The notes: generated from the letters alone by a model not told the origin. A stretch of 64,000 nt of DNA from an uncultured Oscillospiraceae bacterium (GCA_934565655.1 CAKTIE010000008.1:17609-81608), one strand, 5' to 3'. Shown: positions 1 through 8,343, numbered from the stretch's first letter. A program made the numbers and translations.

Positions 1-73
1 CCTTCGCGGACTTGCTGAGCTTTTCCAGCATGTCCTTATCCATAACACTGCTCAACAGGGAAGTGATGTCCAT
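1..73 (-). CDS. N-terminus of an unidentified protein (runs off the left edge)
   Basis: Only the first 24 codons are in the window, starting MDITSLLSSVMDKDML. An AGGAGTG ribosome-binding site lies about 6 bases before the ATG. The short leucine- and serine-rich opening recalls DUF937-type proteins, but that is a weak resemblance and I do not assign a function. It is read in the same direction as nothing on its right; the transketolase operon ends about 40 bases upstream of its start. Confidence 0.55.
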   Translation of the reverse strand, partial: MDITSLLSSVMDKDMLEKLSKSAK

Positions 74-112
74 ACAAATCACTCCTATTCTTAATTGTAA
101 TGGAAATATACT

Positions 113-1039
113 TTACAGAGTTTCTTTGATCTTTGCCGCGATCTGATCGGCCGTCAGGCCGTATTCCCGCAGAACGTCGGCCGCCTTGCCGGACTGACCG
201 AACTGATCGTTGATGCCGATCTTTCTGAACTTGCAGCAGACCTTGCCCATCAGCGCGTCAGCCACCGCGTCGCCCAGACCGCCGATGACGCTGTGCTCCT
301 CCACAGTGATGACGTTGCCACACTTCTCGGCGTACTTCACCACGCACTCGGCGTCCAGCGGCTTGATGGTGTGCATGTTGATCACGGTGATCTCGATGCC
401 CTCGGCGGACAGCAGCTTGGCGGCCTCCAGAGCTTCGTTGACCATCAGACCGCAGGCGAACACCGCCGCGTCCTTGCCTTCCCGCAGGACATTGGCCTTG
501 CCGATCTCGAAGGGATACTCCTCCTCAAACACGGGGGTGGCCAGACGGGCCAGACGCATGTACACGGGGCCCTGGAACTCCGCCAGTGCGAAGGTGGCCT
601 TGCGGGCCTCGTTGGCATCAGCGGGGACGATAACGGTCATGCCGGGGATCATGCGCATCAGGCCGATATCCTCGATGGACTGGTGGCTGCCGCCGTCCTC
701 ACCCACGGAAACACCGGCGTGAGAGCAGCAGATCTTCACGTTGAACTTGGGATAGGCGATGGAGTTGCGGATCTGCTCATAGGCACGGCCCGCGCCGAAC
801 ATGGCGAAGGTGGAGCAGAAGGGAACAAGACCCATGGTGGACAGACCGGCGGCAATGTTCATCATATTGCCCTCGGCAATGCCGCAGTCATAGAACCGAT
901 CGGGATGAGCCGCTTTGAAATACTTGGTCATGGTGGCGCCGGCCAGATCGGCGTCCAGCACCACTACCTTATCGTTCTGATTGCCCAGGTCTGCCAGCGC
1001 TTTGCCGTAGGCCTCACGGGTCGCGATCTTTTCACTCAT
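113..1039 (-). CDS. Transketolase, C-terminal subunit
   Basis: This 308-residue protein is the pyrimidine-binding plus C-terminal half of a two-gene transketolase. It matches that half of the family: an opening YGKALADLG, the D-A-D-L-A-G-A-T segment, GIAEGNMMNIAAGL with the conserved glutamate that activates thiamine diphosphate, and a C-terminal regulatory-type domain with VEEHSVIGGLGDAV. With the gene upstream it would move two-carbon units between ketose and aldose phosphates in the non-oxidative pentose phosphate pathway, in the cytoplasm. The start follows GGAGGGC and lies 3 bases after the stop of the N-terminal subunit, so the two are translated together. Confidence 0.95.
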   Translation of the reverse strand: MSEKIATREAYGKALADLGNQNDKVVVLDADLAGATMTKYFKAAHPDRFYDCGIAEGNMMNIAAGLSTMGLVPFCSTFAMFGAGRAYEQIRNSIAYPKFNVKICCSHAGVSVGEDGGSHQSIEDIGLMRMIPGMTVIVPADANEARKATFALAEFQGPVYMRLARLATPVFEEEYPFEIGKANVLREGKDAAVFACGLMVNEALEAAKLLSAEGIEITVINMHTIKPLDAECVVKYAEKCGNVITVEEHSVIGGLGDAVADALMGKVCCKFRKIGINDQFGQSGKAADVLREYGLTADQIAAKIKETL

Positions 1040-1042
1040 GTC

Positions 1043-1852
1043 TCAGCCCTCCAATTCCTGCAACGCCTGGTCACGCTGCTCCGCGTTGGGAGCCTTGCCG
1101 TGCCAGCCGACCTGATTTTCCATGTAGGACACGCCCTTGCCCTTGACGGTGTGCGCCAGGATGCAGCGGGGTTTTCCGGGTACCACGGGGGCGCTGAGCA
1201 CCGCTTCGATGGCATCCAGATCGTGGCCGTCGATCTCATAGAAGTCGAAGCCGAAGGCGCGGAGCTTGGCGCTCAGGTCGCCCAGACTCATGACCTCGTC
1301 ATTGGTGCCGTCGATCTGCAGGCCGTTGTTATCAATGATAATGGTCAGATTGTCCAGCTTATAGTGGTTGGCCGCCATGAAGGCCTCCCAGATCTGGCCC
1401 TCCTGGCATTCGCCGTCGCCCAGGATGGTATAGACCCTGGTGTCCTTCTTCAGCTGCTTGGCACCCAGCGCCATGCCTACCGCGATGGAGCAGCCCTGGC
1501 CCAGAGAGCCGGTGGATGCGTCCACGCCGGGAACCTTCTTGCAGTCGGGGTGGCCCTGCAGGATGCTGTGAAGCTGCCGGAAATTGGCAAATTCGTCGCG
1601 GCTGATGAAGCCAAGCTCCGCCAGCACTGCATAATAGCAGGGAGCGCCATGGCCCTTGCTCAGCACAAAGCGGTCACGGTCGGGATTTTTGGGATCCTTG
1701 GGGTCGATACGCATATGGTTATAGAATACGCTGGTCATCAGCTCCACCATGGACAGGGAGCCGCCGGGATGGCCGCTGCCCGCATTGGCGATCATGGTGA
1801 TGATGTCACGGCGCACCTGCTTGCATACGCTGGAAAGTTCTGCCGTATTCAT
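1043..1852 (-). CDS. Transketolase, N-terminal subunit
   Basis: This 269-residue protein is the diphosphate-binding half of a split transketolase. Visible motifs are the GHPGGSLSM segment, SKGHGAPCYYA, GSLGQGCSIAVGMA and the GDGE...N thiamine-diphosphate motif (GDGECQEGQIWEA...IIDNN). Splitting into two adjacent genes is common in Firmicutes and archaea. The start is set by GGAGG 7 bases upstream of the ATG. A TTGACT / TAACAT promoter lies just upstream, so this is the first gene of the pair. Confidence 0.95.
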   Translation of the reverse strand: MNTAELSSVCKQVRRDIITMIANAGSGHPGGSLSMVELMTSVFYNHMRIDPKDPKNPDRDRFVLSKGHGAPCYYAVLAELGFISRDEFANFRQLHSILQGHPDCKKVPGVDASTGSLGQGCSIAVGMALGAKQLKKDTRVYTILGDGECQEGQIWEAFMAANHYKLDNLTIIIDNNGLQIDGTNDEVMSLGDLSAKLRAFGFDFYEIDGHDLDAIEAVLSAPVVPGKPRCILAHTVKGKGVSYMENQVGWHGKAPNAEQRDQALQELEG

Positions 1853-1885
1853 TGAGAAACCTCCAATTCAATTATTCCACATGCT

Positions 1886-1914
1886 ATGTTAATGCATTTG
1901 CCTGCTAAAGTCAA
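1886..1914 (-). promoter_or_regulatory. Promoter of the transketolase operon
   Basis: On the minus strand TTGACT (1914-1909) is followed after 17 bases by TAACAT (1891-1886), a reasonable sigma-A promoter about 35 bases before the transketolase start. Confidence 0.55.
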
Positions 1915-1954
1915 TGAACAGCGGAAAAATTTGAGAGAAAAACAAAAATACCTC

Positions 1955-2009
1955 TTGACTTTTCCGGACAGCAGGTGTATATATGAATCATAATTCATAT
2001 GAACGTTCA
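1955..2009 (+). promoter_or_regulatory. Promoter and ArsR/SmtB-type operator
   Basis: TTGACT (1955-1960), 17 bases, then TATATA (1978-1983). The -10 box is overlapped by an imperfect palindrome, ATATGAAT-CATA-ATTCATAT (1981-2000), and followed at once by the perfect palindrome TGAACGTTCA (2000-2009). AT-rich TGAA/TTCA palindromes over the start site are what SmtB/CzrA/ZiaR-type repressors bind, so the operon is probably autorepressed and released by metal. Confidence 0.75.
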
Positions 2010-2029
2010 TTCATATTATGAGGTGCACT

Positions 2030-2392
2030 ATGGAGATCATCAATTACGAAAACAATGTCATACACGAAGATGTGATCCGACGGGTTCAGGAGAAGATGCC
2101 GCAGGAGGAACCGATCTATGAGGTTTCCGAGCTGTTTCGGGTTTTTGGCGATTCCAGCCGCAGCCGTATCATCTGCGCGCTGCACATTGAGGAAATGTGC
2201 GTCAACGATCTGGCAGCCCTGCTGACCATGACCCAATCCGCGGTCAGCCATCAGCTGCGCATCCTGCGGGAGGCACGGCTGGTGAAGAGCCGCAAGCAGG
2301 GCCGGGTCGTTTACTATTCTCTAGACGACGATCATATCGACCATATCTTTGCCATGGCATTCGATCACATTATGGAAAAAACGGAGGGATAA
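2030..2392 (+). CDS. ArsR/SmtB-family metal-sensing repressor
   Basis: A 120-residue winged-helix repressor. The recognition helix segment is MTQSAVSHQLRILREARLV and the wing is KQGRVVYYSL. The C-terminal helix carries D100-x-H102 and H113-x2-E116, exactly the DxH-x10-H-x2-E alpha-5 metal site of zinc sensors such as SmtB and CzrA; the alpha-3 site of cadmium/lead sensors is reduced to a single cysteine in EMCVNDLA. I therefore infer a zinc (possibly cadmium) sensor. The start at 2030 is preferred because GAGGTG ends 4 bases before it; an in-frame ATG at 2018 would place the ribosome site inside the gene. The stop is 2 bases before the ATPase start. Confidence 0.9.
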   Translation: MEIINYENNVIHEDVIRRVQEKMPQEEPIYEVSELFRVFGDSSRSRIICALHIEEMCVNDLAALLTMTQSAVSHQLRILREARLVKSRKQGRVVYYSLDDDHIDHIFAMAFDHIMEKTEG

Positions 2393-2394
2393 CG

Positions 2395-4512
2395 ATGTCC
2401 AATCATCACGAACACGAGCATGAGCATTGCTGCGGCCATGAGCATGAGCATGAGCATGAACACGAACACTGCTGCGGTCACGAGCATGAGCATGAGCACT
2501 GCTGCGACCATGAGCATGAGCATGAGCACGAACATGATCATTGCTGTGGTCACGAACATGAGAACGAGCATGAACACTGCTGCGGTCATGAGCATGGCCA
2601 CGAGCACGGACATAGCCATGAACACGGCCATTCGCACGGACACAGTCACGGCTGCGGCTGTGGCTGCGGTCATGACCATGGCGGAGAAGAAGAGGTCGGC
2701 GCATTGACCTATGTTCGCATGGGTGTGGCCGCAGTGGGTCTGCTGGCGTCGATCTTCCTGCTGGAGGGCACCTGGCAGCTGGTGGTGTGCATCATCGCCT
2801 ATCTGCTGGCGGGCTTCTCCGTACTGAAGGAGGCCGTGGAGAACATTGCACACGGCGAGATCTTTGATGAAAATTTCCTGATGTCGGTGGCGTCCATCGG
2901 CGCGTTCTGTATCGGCAAGTATCCGGAAGCCGTTGCTGTCATGCTGCTGTATGAGATCGGTGAATGGCTTCAGGACAAAGCGGTGGGTTCCTCCCGGGCC
3001 TCTATCGAGGCGCTGGTGAACGTCCGGCCTGACCACGCCAACCTGGTCAAGGGCGAGGAGGTAACTGCCGTAAAGGCGGAGGATGTTTCCGTGGGCGACA
3101 TCATTCTGGTGCGTCCCGGCGAGCGCGTCCCCCTGGACGGCGAGGTGATCGAGGGTACCTCCTCGGTGGATACCTCGGCGCTGACCGGCGAGTCCCTGCC
3201 CCGTGAGTGGACGGTGGGCAGTGCGGCGCTGGCCGGCTGCGTGAACCAGAACGGTCTGCTGAAGATCAGGGTCACAAAGCCCTTCAGCGATTCCTCCGTC
3301 AGCCGTATCATGGCGCTGGTCGAGGACGCGCAGGACAACAAGGCACAGCCGGAGCGCTTCATCACGCGGTTTGCCCGTGTGTATACCCCTGTGGTCTGCG
3401 GTATTGCCGTCCTTGTGGCGATCCTGCCGCCGCTGCTGGGCCTTGGCACATGGTCTACGTTTATCCACAAGGCGCTGGCCTTCCTGGTCATCTCCTGCCC
3501 CTGCGCGTTGGTGATCTCGGTGCCGCTGAGCTTCTTCTCCGGCATCGGCTGCGCCAGCCATAACGGTATCCTGATGAAGGGAAGCAACTATCTGGAGCTG
3601 CTGTCCAAGGTGGAGATCGCCGCCTTTGACAAGACCGGTACGCTGACCCGGGGCGAGTTCTCCGTAACGTCTCTGGACTGCGCCGAGGGCGTCAGCCAGG
3701 AGCAGCTGCTGGAGGTCGCCGCCTATTGCGAGAGCCAGTCTACCCATCCTCTGGCAAAGTCCATTTTGAAGGCGTATGCCAAGCCGGTGGACAATGCCCG
3801 CCTGGCCGGGATCGAGGAGATCTCCGGCAGCGGTATCCGCGCACAGCTGGACGGCAAGACCGCGCTGGCAGGCAAACCGGAGCTGCTGGACGGCATTGCC
3901 GTCACCACCCAGTCGGCCGGTACCACGGCGGTGTATGTGGCGCTTGACGGACAGTATCTGGGCTGCATCGGCCTGAGCGATACGCTGAAGCCGGATACCA
4001 AGGAGGCCATCAGCGCGCTGCGGAAGCAGGGACTGCACAACCTGACCATGCTGTCCGGCGACCGGCAGCCTACGGCGGAGGCAATCACCAAGGAGATCGG
4101 TCTGGACAACGCATGGGGTCAGCTGCTGCCGGAGGAGAAGGTGTCTCATCTGGAGGAGCTGAAGAAGCTGGGCAGCGTGGTATACGCCGGCGACGGCATC
4201 AACGATGCGCCGGTGCTGGCCGCCGCGGATGTAGGCGTGGCCATGGGCGGCCTTGGCAGTGACGCGGCCATGGAGGCGGCCGATGTGGTCATTATGACCG
4301 ATGAGATCTCCCGTCTGCCGCTGGCCATCCGTATTGCCCGAAAGACTATGGCCATTGCCAGACAGAATATCATTTTCTCCATCGCGGTAAAGATCCTGAT
4401 CCTGGCCCTGTCCCTGATCACCGATCTGGGTCTGTGGCTGGCTGTGTTTGCCGATGTAGGCGTGTGCATGCTGGCGATCCTCAACAGCCTGCGTGCCCTG
4501 CACACGAAATAA
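2395..4512 (+). CDS. P1B-type heavy-metal (Zn/Cd) efflux ATPase with a His-rich N-terminus
   Basis: This 705-residue membrane protein should pump zinc or cadmium out of the cell. It has the phosphatase motif TGES (about 264-267), the transmembrane metal motif CPC (about 368-370), the phosphorylation motif DKTGTLT (D about 412), the P1B histidine motif STHPLAKS and GDGINDAP (about 599). Residues 4-97 are an extreme His-Glu tract with five CC pairs and a C-G-C-G-C-G-C run, in place of the usual ferredoxin-fold HMA domain. The start follows GGAGGG and makes translation coupled to the ArsR gene. A longer frame to 2197 exists but would overlap the repressor in another frame and is not needed. Confidence 0.93.
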   Translation: MSNHHEHEHEHCCGHEHEHEHEHEHCCGHEHEHEHCCDHEHEHEHEHDHCCGHEHENEHEHCCGHEHGHEHGHSHEHGHSHGHSHGCGCGCGHDHGGEEEVGALTYVRMGVAAVGLLASIFLLEGTWQLVVCIIAYLLAGFSVLKEAVENIAHGEIFDENFLMSVASIGAFCIGKYPEAVAVMLLYEIGEWLQDKAVGSSRASIEALVNVRPDHANLVKGEEVTAVKAEDVSVGDIILVRPGERVPLDGEVIEGTSSVDTSALTGESLPREWTVGSAALAGCVNQNGLLKIRVTKPFSDSSVSRIMALVEDAQDNKAQPERFITRFARVYTPVVCGIAVLVAILPPLLGLGTWSTFIHKALAFLVISCPCALVISVPLSFFSGIGCASHNGILMKGSNYLELLSKVEIAAFDKTGTLTRGEFSVTSLDCAEGVSQEQLLEVAAYCESQSTHPLAKSILKAYAKPVDNARLAGIEEISGSGIRAQLDGKTALAGKPELLDGIAVTTQSAGTTAVYVALDGQYLGCIGLSDTLKPDTKEAISALRKQGLHNLTMLSGDRQPTAEAITKEIGLDNAWGQLLPEEKVSHLEELKKLGSVVYAGDGINDAPVLAAADVGVAMGGLGSDAAMEAADVVIMTDEISRLPLAIRIARKTMAIARQNIIFSIAVKILILALSLITDLGLWLAVFADVGVCMLAILNSLRALHTK
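2401..2690 (+). repeat. Degenerate tandem repeat encoding His/Glu metal-binding tract
   Basis: Roughly 290 bases of repeating CAT/CAC-GAG/GAA codons inside the ATPase gene, periodically interrupted by TGCTGC (two cysteines). The unit is 6 bases with a higher-order spacing of about 30-45 bases between TGC pairs. Such runs readily expand and contract by slippage. Confidence 0.8.
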
Positions 4513-4513
4513 A

Positions 4514-4536
4514 CCCCGCTCATAGAATGAGCGGGG
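4514..4536 (+). terminator. 10-bp hairpin between the ATPase and the amidase gene
   Basis: CCCCGCTCAT (4514-4523) and ATGAGCGGGG (4527-4536) form a perfect stem with a 3-base loop. No T-tract follows. The 3' arm runs straight into the purine-rich GGGAGGGGAAG used as ribosome-binding site by the next gene, so it may end or weaken transcription, or hide that site. Confidence 0.6.
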
Positions 4537-4550
4537 AGGGGAAGCTGTGT

Positions 4551-5057
4551 ATGGATCTGCTGCCATACCGCCGCGCTGAGGCGGAGGCTTACGCCCGGTA
4601 TTGGGCCTATGGCCGCAATCCGGCGTTCTACGACTACGAGACCATCGGCGGTGACTGCACCAATTTTGCCTCGCAGTGTATCTATGCCGGTACAGGTGTC
4701 ATGAACTATACGCCCACCTTTGGTTGGTACTACATCAGTGCCGACGATAAGGCCCCTGCCTGGACGGGTGTGGAATATCTCCACAACTTTCTGGTACGGC
4801 GGGAGGTCTCGCCGGGGCCGGTGTGCATGGTGACGCAGGAGCTGGCCATGGCGGAGCCGGGCGACGTGATCCAGCTGATCTTTCAGGGCGAGGTGTTTCA
4901 GCATTCTCCCGTTGTCATTGCCAATGACGGCAGCGGAGAAGCGTCCGGTATTCAGATCGCCGCACACAGCTATGACGCCAATTGCCGCCCCTTGAGCAGC
5001 TATTCCTATCAACAGTACCGTGTGCTGCACATTCTGGGCTACTATCCGGAAGCATAA
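4551..5057 (+). CDS. Putative amidase-domain protein (Amidase_6-like)
   Basis: A 168-residue protein whose G-G-D-C-T-N-F-A-S-Q-C segment (Cys36) is the signature of the putative amidase domain seen in many Gram-positive cell-wall proteins, with a later F-Q-H-S-P-V-V-I that would supply the histidine. The family is thought to be an NlpC/CHAP-like cysteine hydrolase. No signal peptide is visible, so secretion is uncertain. ATG 4551 is chosen because GGGGAGGGG lies 8-10 bases upstream; ATG 4527, in the same frame, sits inside the hairpin. Confidence 0.75.
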   Translation: MDLLPYRRAEAEAYARYWAYGRNPAFYDYETIGGDCTNFASQCIYAGTGVMNYTPTFGWYYISADDKAPAWTGVEYLHNFLVRREVSPGPVCMVTQELAMAEPGDVIQLIFQGEVFQHSPVVIANDGSGEASGIQIAAHSYDANCRPLSSYSYQQYRVLHILGYYPEA

Positions 5058-5086
5058 AACAAGGCGGAGCTTACTCCGCCTTGTTT
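5057..5086. terminator. Bidirectional terminator
   Basis: A 13-bp perfect stem, AAACAAGGCGGAG / CTCCGCCTTGTTT, with loop CTTA. T-tracts exist on both strands, so it ends the amidase gene from the left and the recombinase gene from the right; the recombinase stop codon lies in the loop. Confidence 0.9.
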
Positions 5087-6111
5087 TTATCGTCTGTATC
5101 GTCGATTTTTCCCTTCATTTTCACATGTGACAAGGGATTTGCCTTTGCAGCCACGCGCAGGGATTCGTTGTCGATGTGGGTATAGATCTCGGTGGTGTTC
5201 AGGTGTTCGTGGCCCAGAACCTCCTGCACCGCCTTCACATCCACGCCGTTTTGCAGCATCAGCGTGGCCGCCGTATGCCGCAGCTTATGGCTGGAATACT
5301 GTGTGCTGTCCAGACCTGCCATGGCCAGATGCTTTTTCACCAGCGAGTGTACCATAGCGCGGCTGATCCGCTGGTCACGCTCCGAGAGAAACAGCGCGTC
5401 CCGATCCTTGCCGCTGATGGGATGGCGCACCGCCAGATACCGTGCCAGCGCGTCCTTGCAGGCGTCGTTGAGATACACTACCCGAACCTTATTGCCTTTG
5501 CCCAGTACCCGCATGGCGTCATCCTGAATATCGCTGAGATTCAGGCCGATCAGCTCGGAAATACGCAAGCCGCAGTTCAAAAACAGCGTGATGATGCAGA
5601 AATCCCGCTCTTTATGCTTGCCGTCCACAGCGTCCAGCAGGGAGAGGGAGTCCTCCAGCGTCAGGTAGCGGGGGAGGGACTTCATCTGCTTGGGGGCGTC
5701 GATATCCTTGCAGGGATTTTCCTCCAAAAGGTGTACTTTATTGCACAAATAATTGAAAAACGACCGGATCGTAGCCAATTTTCGTGCCCGGGAAGCGGCA
5801 CTCAATCCTTTGTTAGAATTTTCACAATTCTGATGCTGCACACGATCCCGGCTGAGATAGGTCATATAGCCGTAGATATCCGACAGGGTAATGGAGCGGA
5901 TCAGCGGTAGATCGACATCCATAATGTCGATCTTGTCAAAAGGCGTATCCCGCAGCGCCGGGTTCCGCAGCTGCTTGATATAGCGGAAGAAATTCCGCAG
6001 ATCGAGAAAGTATTCATCCACCGTGCGCTGAGAGTGCGCCTTGATGGTTTCGTGATAGCTGAGAAAGTCCGCCAGAATTCGCGGAGATTGTGAACGATAA
6101 TCAATAGCCAT
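5071..6111 (-). CDS. Tyrosine recombinase, XerC/XerD type
   Basis: A 346-residue phage-integrase-family recombinase. The N-terminal SAM-like core-binding domain spans about residues 1-140. The catalytic domain has the first arginine in N-C-G-L-R-I-S-E, the H-K-L-R-H-T box with the second arginine, the LGHEHLNTTEIYTHI histidine, and the nucleophile tyrosine in IYTHI. It is longer than typical XerC/XerD (about 300), mainly through an inserted loop around residues 95-110. With no neighbouring phage genes it is likely a chromosome-dimer recombinase or a domesticated relative. The start follows AAAGGAC 6 bases upstream. Confidence 0.88.
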   Translation of the reverse strand: MAIDYRSQSPRILADFLSYHETIKAHSQRTVDEYFLDLRNFFRYIKQLRNPALRDTPFDKIDIMDVDLPLIRSITLSDIYGYMTYLSRDRVQHQNCENSNKGLSAASRARKLATIRSFFNYLCNKVHLLEENPCKDIDAPKQMKSLPRYLTLEDSLSLLDAVDGKHKERDFCIITLFLNCGLRISELIGLNLSDIQDDAMRVLGKGNKVRVVYLNDACKDALARYLAVRHPISGKDRDALFLSERDQRISRAMVHSLVKKHLAMAGLDSTQYSSHKLRHTAATLMLQNGVDVKAVQEVLGHEHLNTTEIYTHIDNESLRVAAKANPLSHVKMKGKIDDTDDKNKAE

Positions 6112-6324
6112 ATTTTTGTCCTTTTGTTGATAGGGGCCGAACGCGCAGAGCGAAGGCCTCGAGATCGTAACCCTATCGGCGGAGCCGCACCGAAGGGTGG
6201 CGGAAAGAGCCGATTTATTTCATGGGGTTATAATTCAACAAAATAAAAATTTTGTTGAATCGAGTGGAGGGGAATTACAGATTTACCGGAAGCTGTGAGA
6301 TATATGCGCCGTTATATGTGGGAT
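6112..6324. other. Non-coding stretch with inverted repeats
   Basis: No credible gene. It holds GATAGGG (6129-6135) paired with CCCTATC (6171-6177) and internal GGCC pairs, giving a possible structured leader on the minus strand before the recombinase gene. At 6233-6260 ATTCAACAAAA and TTTTGTTGAAT form an 11-bp palindrome with a 6-base loop. Confidence 0.5.
6233..6260. repeat. ATTCAACAAAA palindrome; half-copy at 7288-7301
   Basis: The right arm plus its extension, TTTTGTTGAATCGA, recurs exactly at 7288-7301. The two copies bracket the AAA ATPase gene in the same orientation. At the first site the palindrome is a plausible terminator for the ATPase gene on the minus strand. Confidence 0.6.
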
Positions 6325-7203
6325 TTACGTTCTGAACTCTGGTGCATGCTCCTGAAAGAAATCAAAATACAACCGAACGTTTTCCAGCGCTGTCCACGGT
6401 TTCGTCTGCACCGGATCAGCGTCCAGGTCATAGATCCGCGCATCCTGCATGGACAGCAAAAACGGTGAATGTGTGGAAATGATAAACTGACAGCCAAAGA
6501 AACGCACAGAATCCTCAAGAAACCGCTTCAGATCTATTTGCCGTGCCGCTGACAGGCTGTTTTCCGGTTCATCCAGCAGATACAGCGCATGCTCCTGAAT
6601 GGACTCCGTAAAATACGATAACGCGCTTTCGCCGTTGGAACGCTCCGGCACATTGGCAGCCAGCTGCCTGCGGATATATTCGGATTGTGAGGCGCTTTTG
6701 GCGTCGCTTCGCCGGCAGAATTCGCGGTAATCAGACAAGCCCTTCAAATGGTACGGCTCCCAGCGATCCCGATGGTACTGGTCAAGCAGGTGTGCGCGCT
6801 CCTTGTCAATCCCATCGTTGATGCAGCGGATCTCCAGCAGATAATCGAACACATCGTCGCTGGTGATGATCCGGCTGCCCTCCGGCACGGATTGTCCACC
6901 GGATAAACGACACCGGCACAGGTCCAGATAGTCCTCATAAAAGTCGCTGCGATTGAACACCGCACCGCGCTGGAGACGCAGCTTTTCCGCAATCAGATTC
7001 AGCATGGTGGTCTTGCCGCTGCCGTTTCCACCGTACAGGATCGTCAGCGGCGCGAATTGCAGCTCCGGCGGATGACGATAACGAAAGACATGAAACGGAT
7101 ACTTGGTCGTATAGCAGGTACGCCGGTTTTTGGCGGTTTCCTGCTCAAAGTACAGATCTTCCCCGTTGCGGTCAGGAAAAGTAAAAGACTCCAGATAGCG
7201 CAT
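6325..7203 (-). CDS. AAA-family ATPase (ABC-like, SMC/RecF type)
   Basis: A 292-residue soluble protein with Walker A G-G-N-G-S-G-K-T-T (about residue 60), a glutamate-bearing Walker B L-Y-L-L-D-E-P-E-N-S-L-S, and F-I-I-S-T-H-S-P-F-L-L with the switch histidine. This is the AAA_15/AAA_21 type often found in defence or regulatory proteins. Function is not known; no nuclease domain is attached and no partner gene is next to it. The start at 7203 is set by AGGAGG about 8 bases upstream; the reading frame continues through the ptb terminator, which argues against a longer protein. Confidence 0.75.
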   Translation of the reverse strand: MRYLESFTFPDRNGEDLYFEQETAKNRRTCYTTKYPFHVFRYRHPPELQFAPLTILYGGNGSGKTTMLNLIAEKLRLQRGAVFNRSDFYEDYLDLCRCRLSGGQSVPEGSRIITSDDVFDYLLEIRCINDGIDKERAHLLDQYHRDRWEPYHLKGLSDYREFCRRSDAKSASQSEYIRRQLAANVPERSNGESALSYFTESIQEHALYLLDEPENSLSAARQIDLKRFLEDSVRFFGCQFIISTHSPFLLSMQDARIYDLDADPVQTKPWTALENVRLYFDFFQEHAPEFRT

Positions 7204-7250
7204 GTCGCCTGCCTCCTGTGGGGATGTATCCCCCTTCCCTCTCATTATAC

Positions 7251-7284
7251 AAAAATGCCCGGTGGATGACAAGTCCACCGGGCA
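7251..7284 (-). terminator. Terminator of the phosphotransacylase gene
   Basis: Perfect 11-bp stem TGCCCGGTGGA (7256-7266) / TCCACCGGGCA (7274-7284), followed on the minus strand by five T. Confidence 0.92.
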
Positions 7285-7304
7285 AAATTTTGTTGAATCG
7301 AAGC

Positions 7305-8207
7305 TTACGCCTTCAGGCAGCGCAGAACTGCCAGCAGGATGGAATAATACTTGCTGTCGGGGCTGTCGGCGCGGCTGGTGATGATCACGGGGCAGGAAGC
7401 GCCGCAGATGGTGCTGGCCACGGTCTTGCCGGCGATGTAGGTCACGGACTTGTACAGCACGTTGCCGATCTCAATGAAGGGCACCAGCAGGATGTCGGCC
7501 TGACCGGCGACGGGATCCTTGATGGCCTTATGCTTCACAGACTCCATGGAGATGGCGCCATCCAGAGCCAGAGGGCCGGTGACCACGCAGCCGGGGATGC
7601 CCCGCTCCTTAATGGCGGCGGCGCTGACGGTGGAGGGCATCTTCTCGGTGACGTTCTCCACGGCGGACAGGACGGCTACCTTGGGGCAGTCGTTGCCCAG
7701 GGCCTTGGCCACGGGCAGGGCGTTCTCCACGATGCCGATCTGGGTCTCCACATCGGGAGCGATGTTGATGGCGGCGTCAGTGATCATGACGAAGCGGCCC
7801 TCATACTCGAACATACCCACCTGGCTCACCAGACGGCGTGCGCCCTCGGGGATCAGGCCGGTCTCACGGTTCAGGATGGCCTTGGCAAAGCTGGAGGTCT
7901 GCAGGATGCCCTTCATGGGGATGTCGGCCTTCCCTTCCTTCACCAGCTTGACGGCGATCTTGGCGGCTTCCAGCTCCTCGCCGTCGAAGTCCACGATCTC
8001 GTAATCAGCCTCGTTCTCGCCCATCTCGTGGAGCATGTCGATGATCATGTGCTTCTTGCCGATCAGGGTGCCTTCCACCACGCCCTTGCGCTTGGCATGG
8101 ACGACGGCGCTCAGGGCGGGCTCGTCATGGGCGTTGGCCAGGGCGATACGCTTTTTCAGGTTCTGGCCCAGCACATAGGCTTCCATTTCTTTGAAAGTAG
8201 TAAACAT
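7305..8207 (-). CDS. ptb: Phosphate butyryl/acetyltransferase
   Basis: A 300-residue member of the phosphate acetyl/butaryl transferase family, exchanging the CoA of butyryl-CoA (or acetyl-CoA) for phosphate so that a kinase can make ATP. It shows the family segments PMKGILQTSSFAKAILN, VSQVGMFEYEGRFVMITDAAINIAPD and the C-terminal Q-A-D-I-L-L-V-P-F-I-E-I-G-N. Its length fits Ptb (about 300) rather than single-domain Pta (about 330). No butyrate kinase gene is adjacent, so substrate choice is inference. The start follows GGAGGA; an upstream in-frame ATG at 8276 lies between the promoter and the ribosome site and is rejected. Confidence 0.85.
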   Translation of the reverse strand: MFTTFKEMEAYVLGQNLKKRIALANAHDEPALSAVVHAKRKGVVEGTLIGKKHMIIDMLHEMGENEADYEIVDFDGEELEAAKIAVKLVKEGKADIPMKGILQTSSFAKAILNRETGLIPEGARRLVSQVGMFEYEGRFVMITDAAINIAPDVETQIGIVENALPVAKALGNDCPKVAVLSAVENVTEKMPSTVSAAAIKERGIPGCVVTGPLALDGAISMESVKHKAIKDPVAGQADILLVPFIEIGNVLYKSVTYIAGKTVASTICGASCPVIITSRADSPDSKYYSILLAVLRCLKA

Positions 8208-8267
8208 GTTTTTGTTCCTCCGAAGTTTTATTTTCTTTCCTTCTGCTTCATCACATTTTACCCGCTT

Positions 8268-8296
8268 ATTATACACTCTTGCTTTTTCAAAAACAA
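8268..8296 (-). promoter_or_regulatory. Promoter of ptb
   Basis: TTGTTT (8296-8291), 17 bases, TATAAT (8273-8268) on the minus strand, about 60 bases before the ptb start. Confidence 0.65.
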
Positions 8297-8343
8297 CTAA
8301 AACTACAATTTTTTCCGTGATTTTCCATAGAGAAAAACAGTTC

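Noticed and set aside
293..1855. 520-residue plus-strand frame opposite the transketolase genes
   Set aside because: Antisense shadow of high-GC coding sequence; no ribosome site or known domain, while the minus strand has full enzyme motifs.
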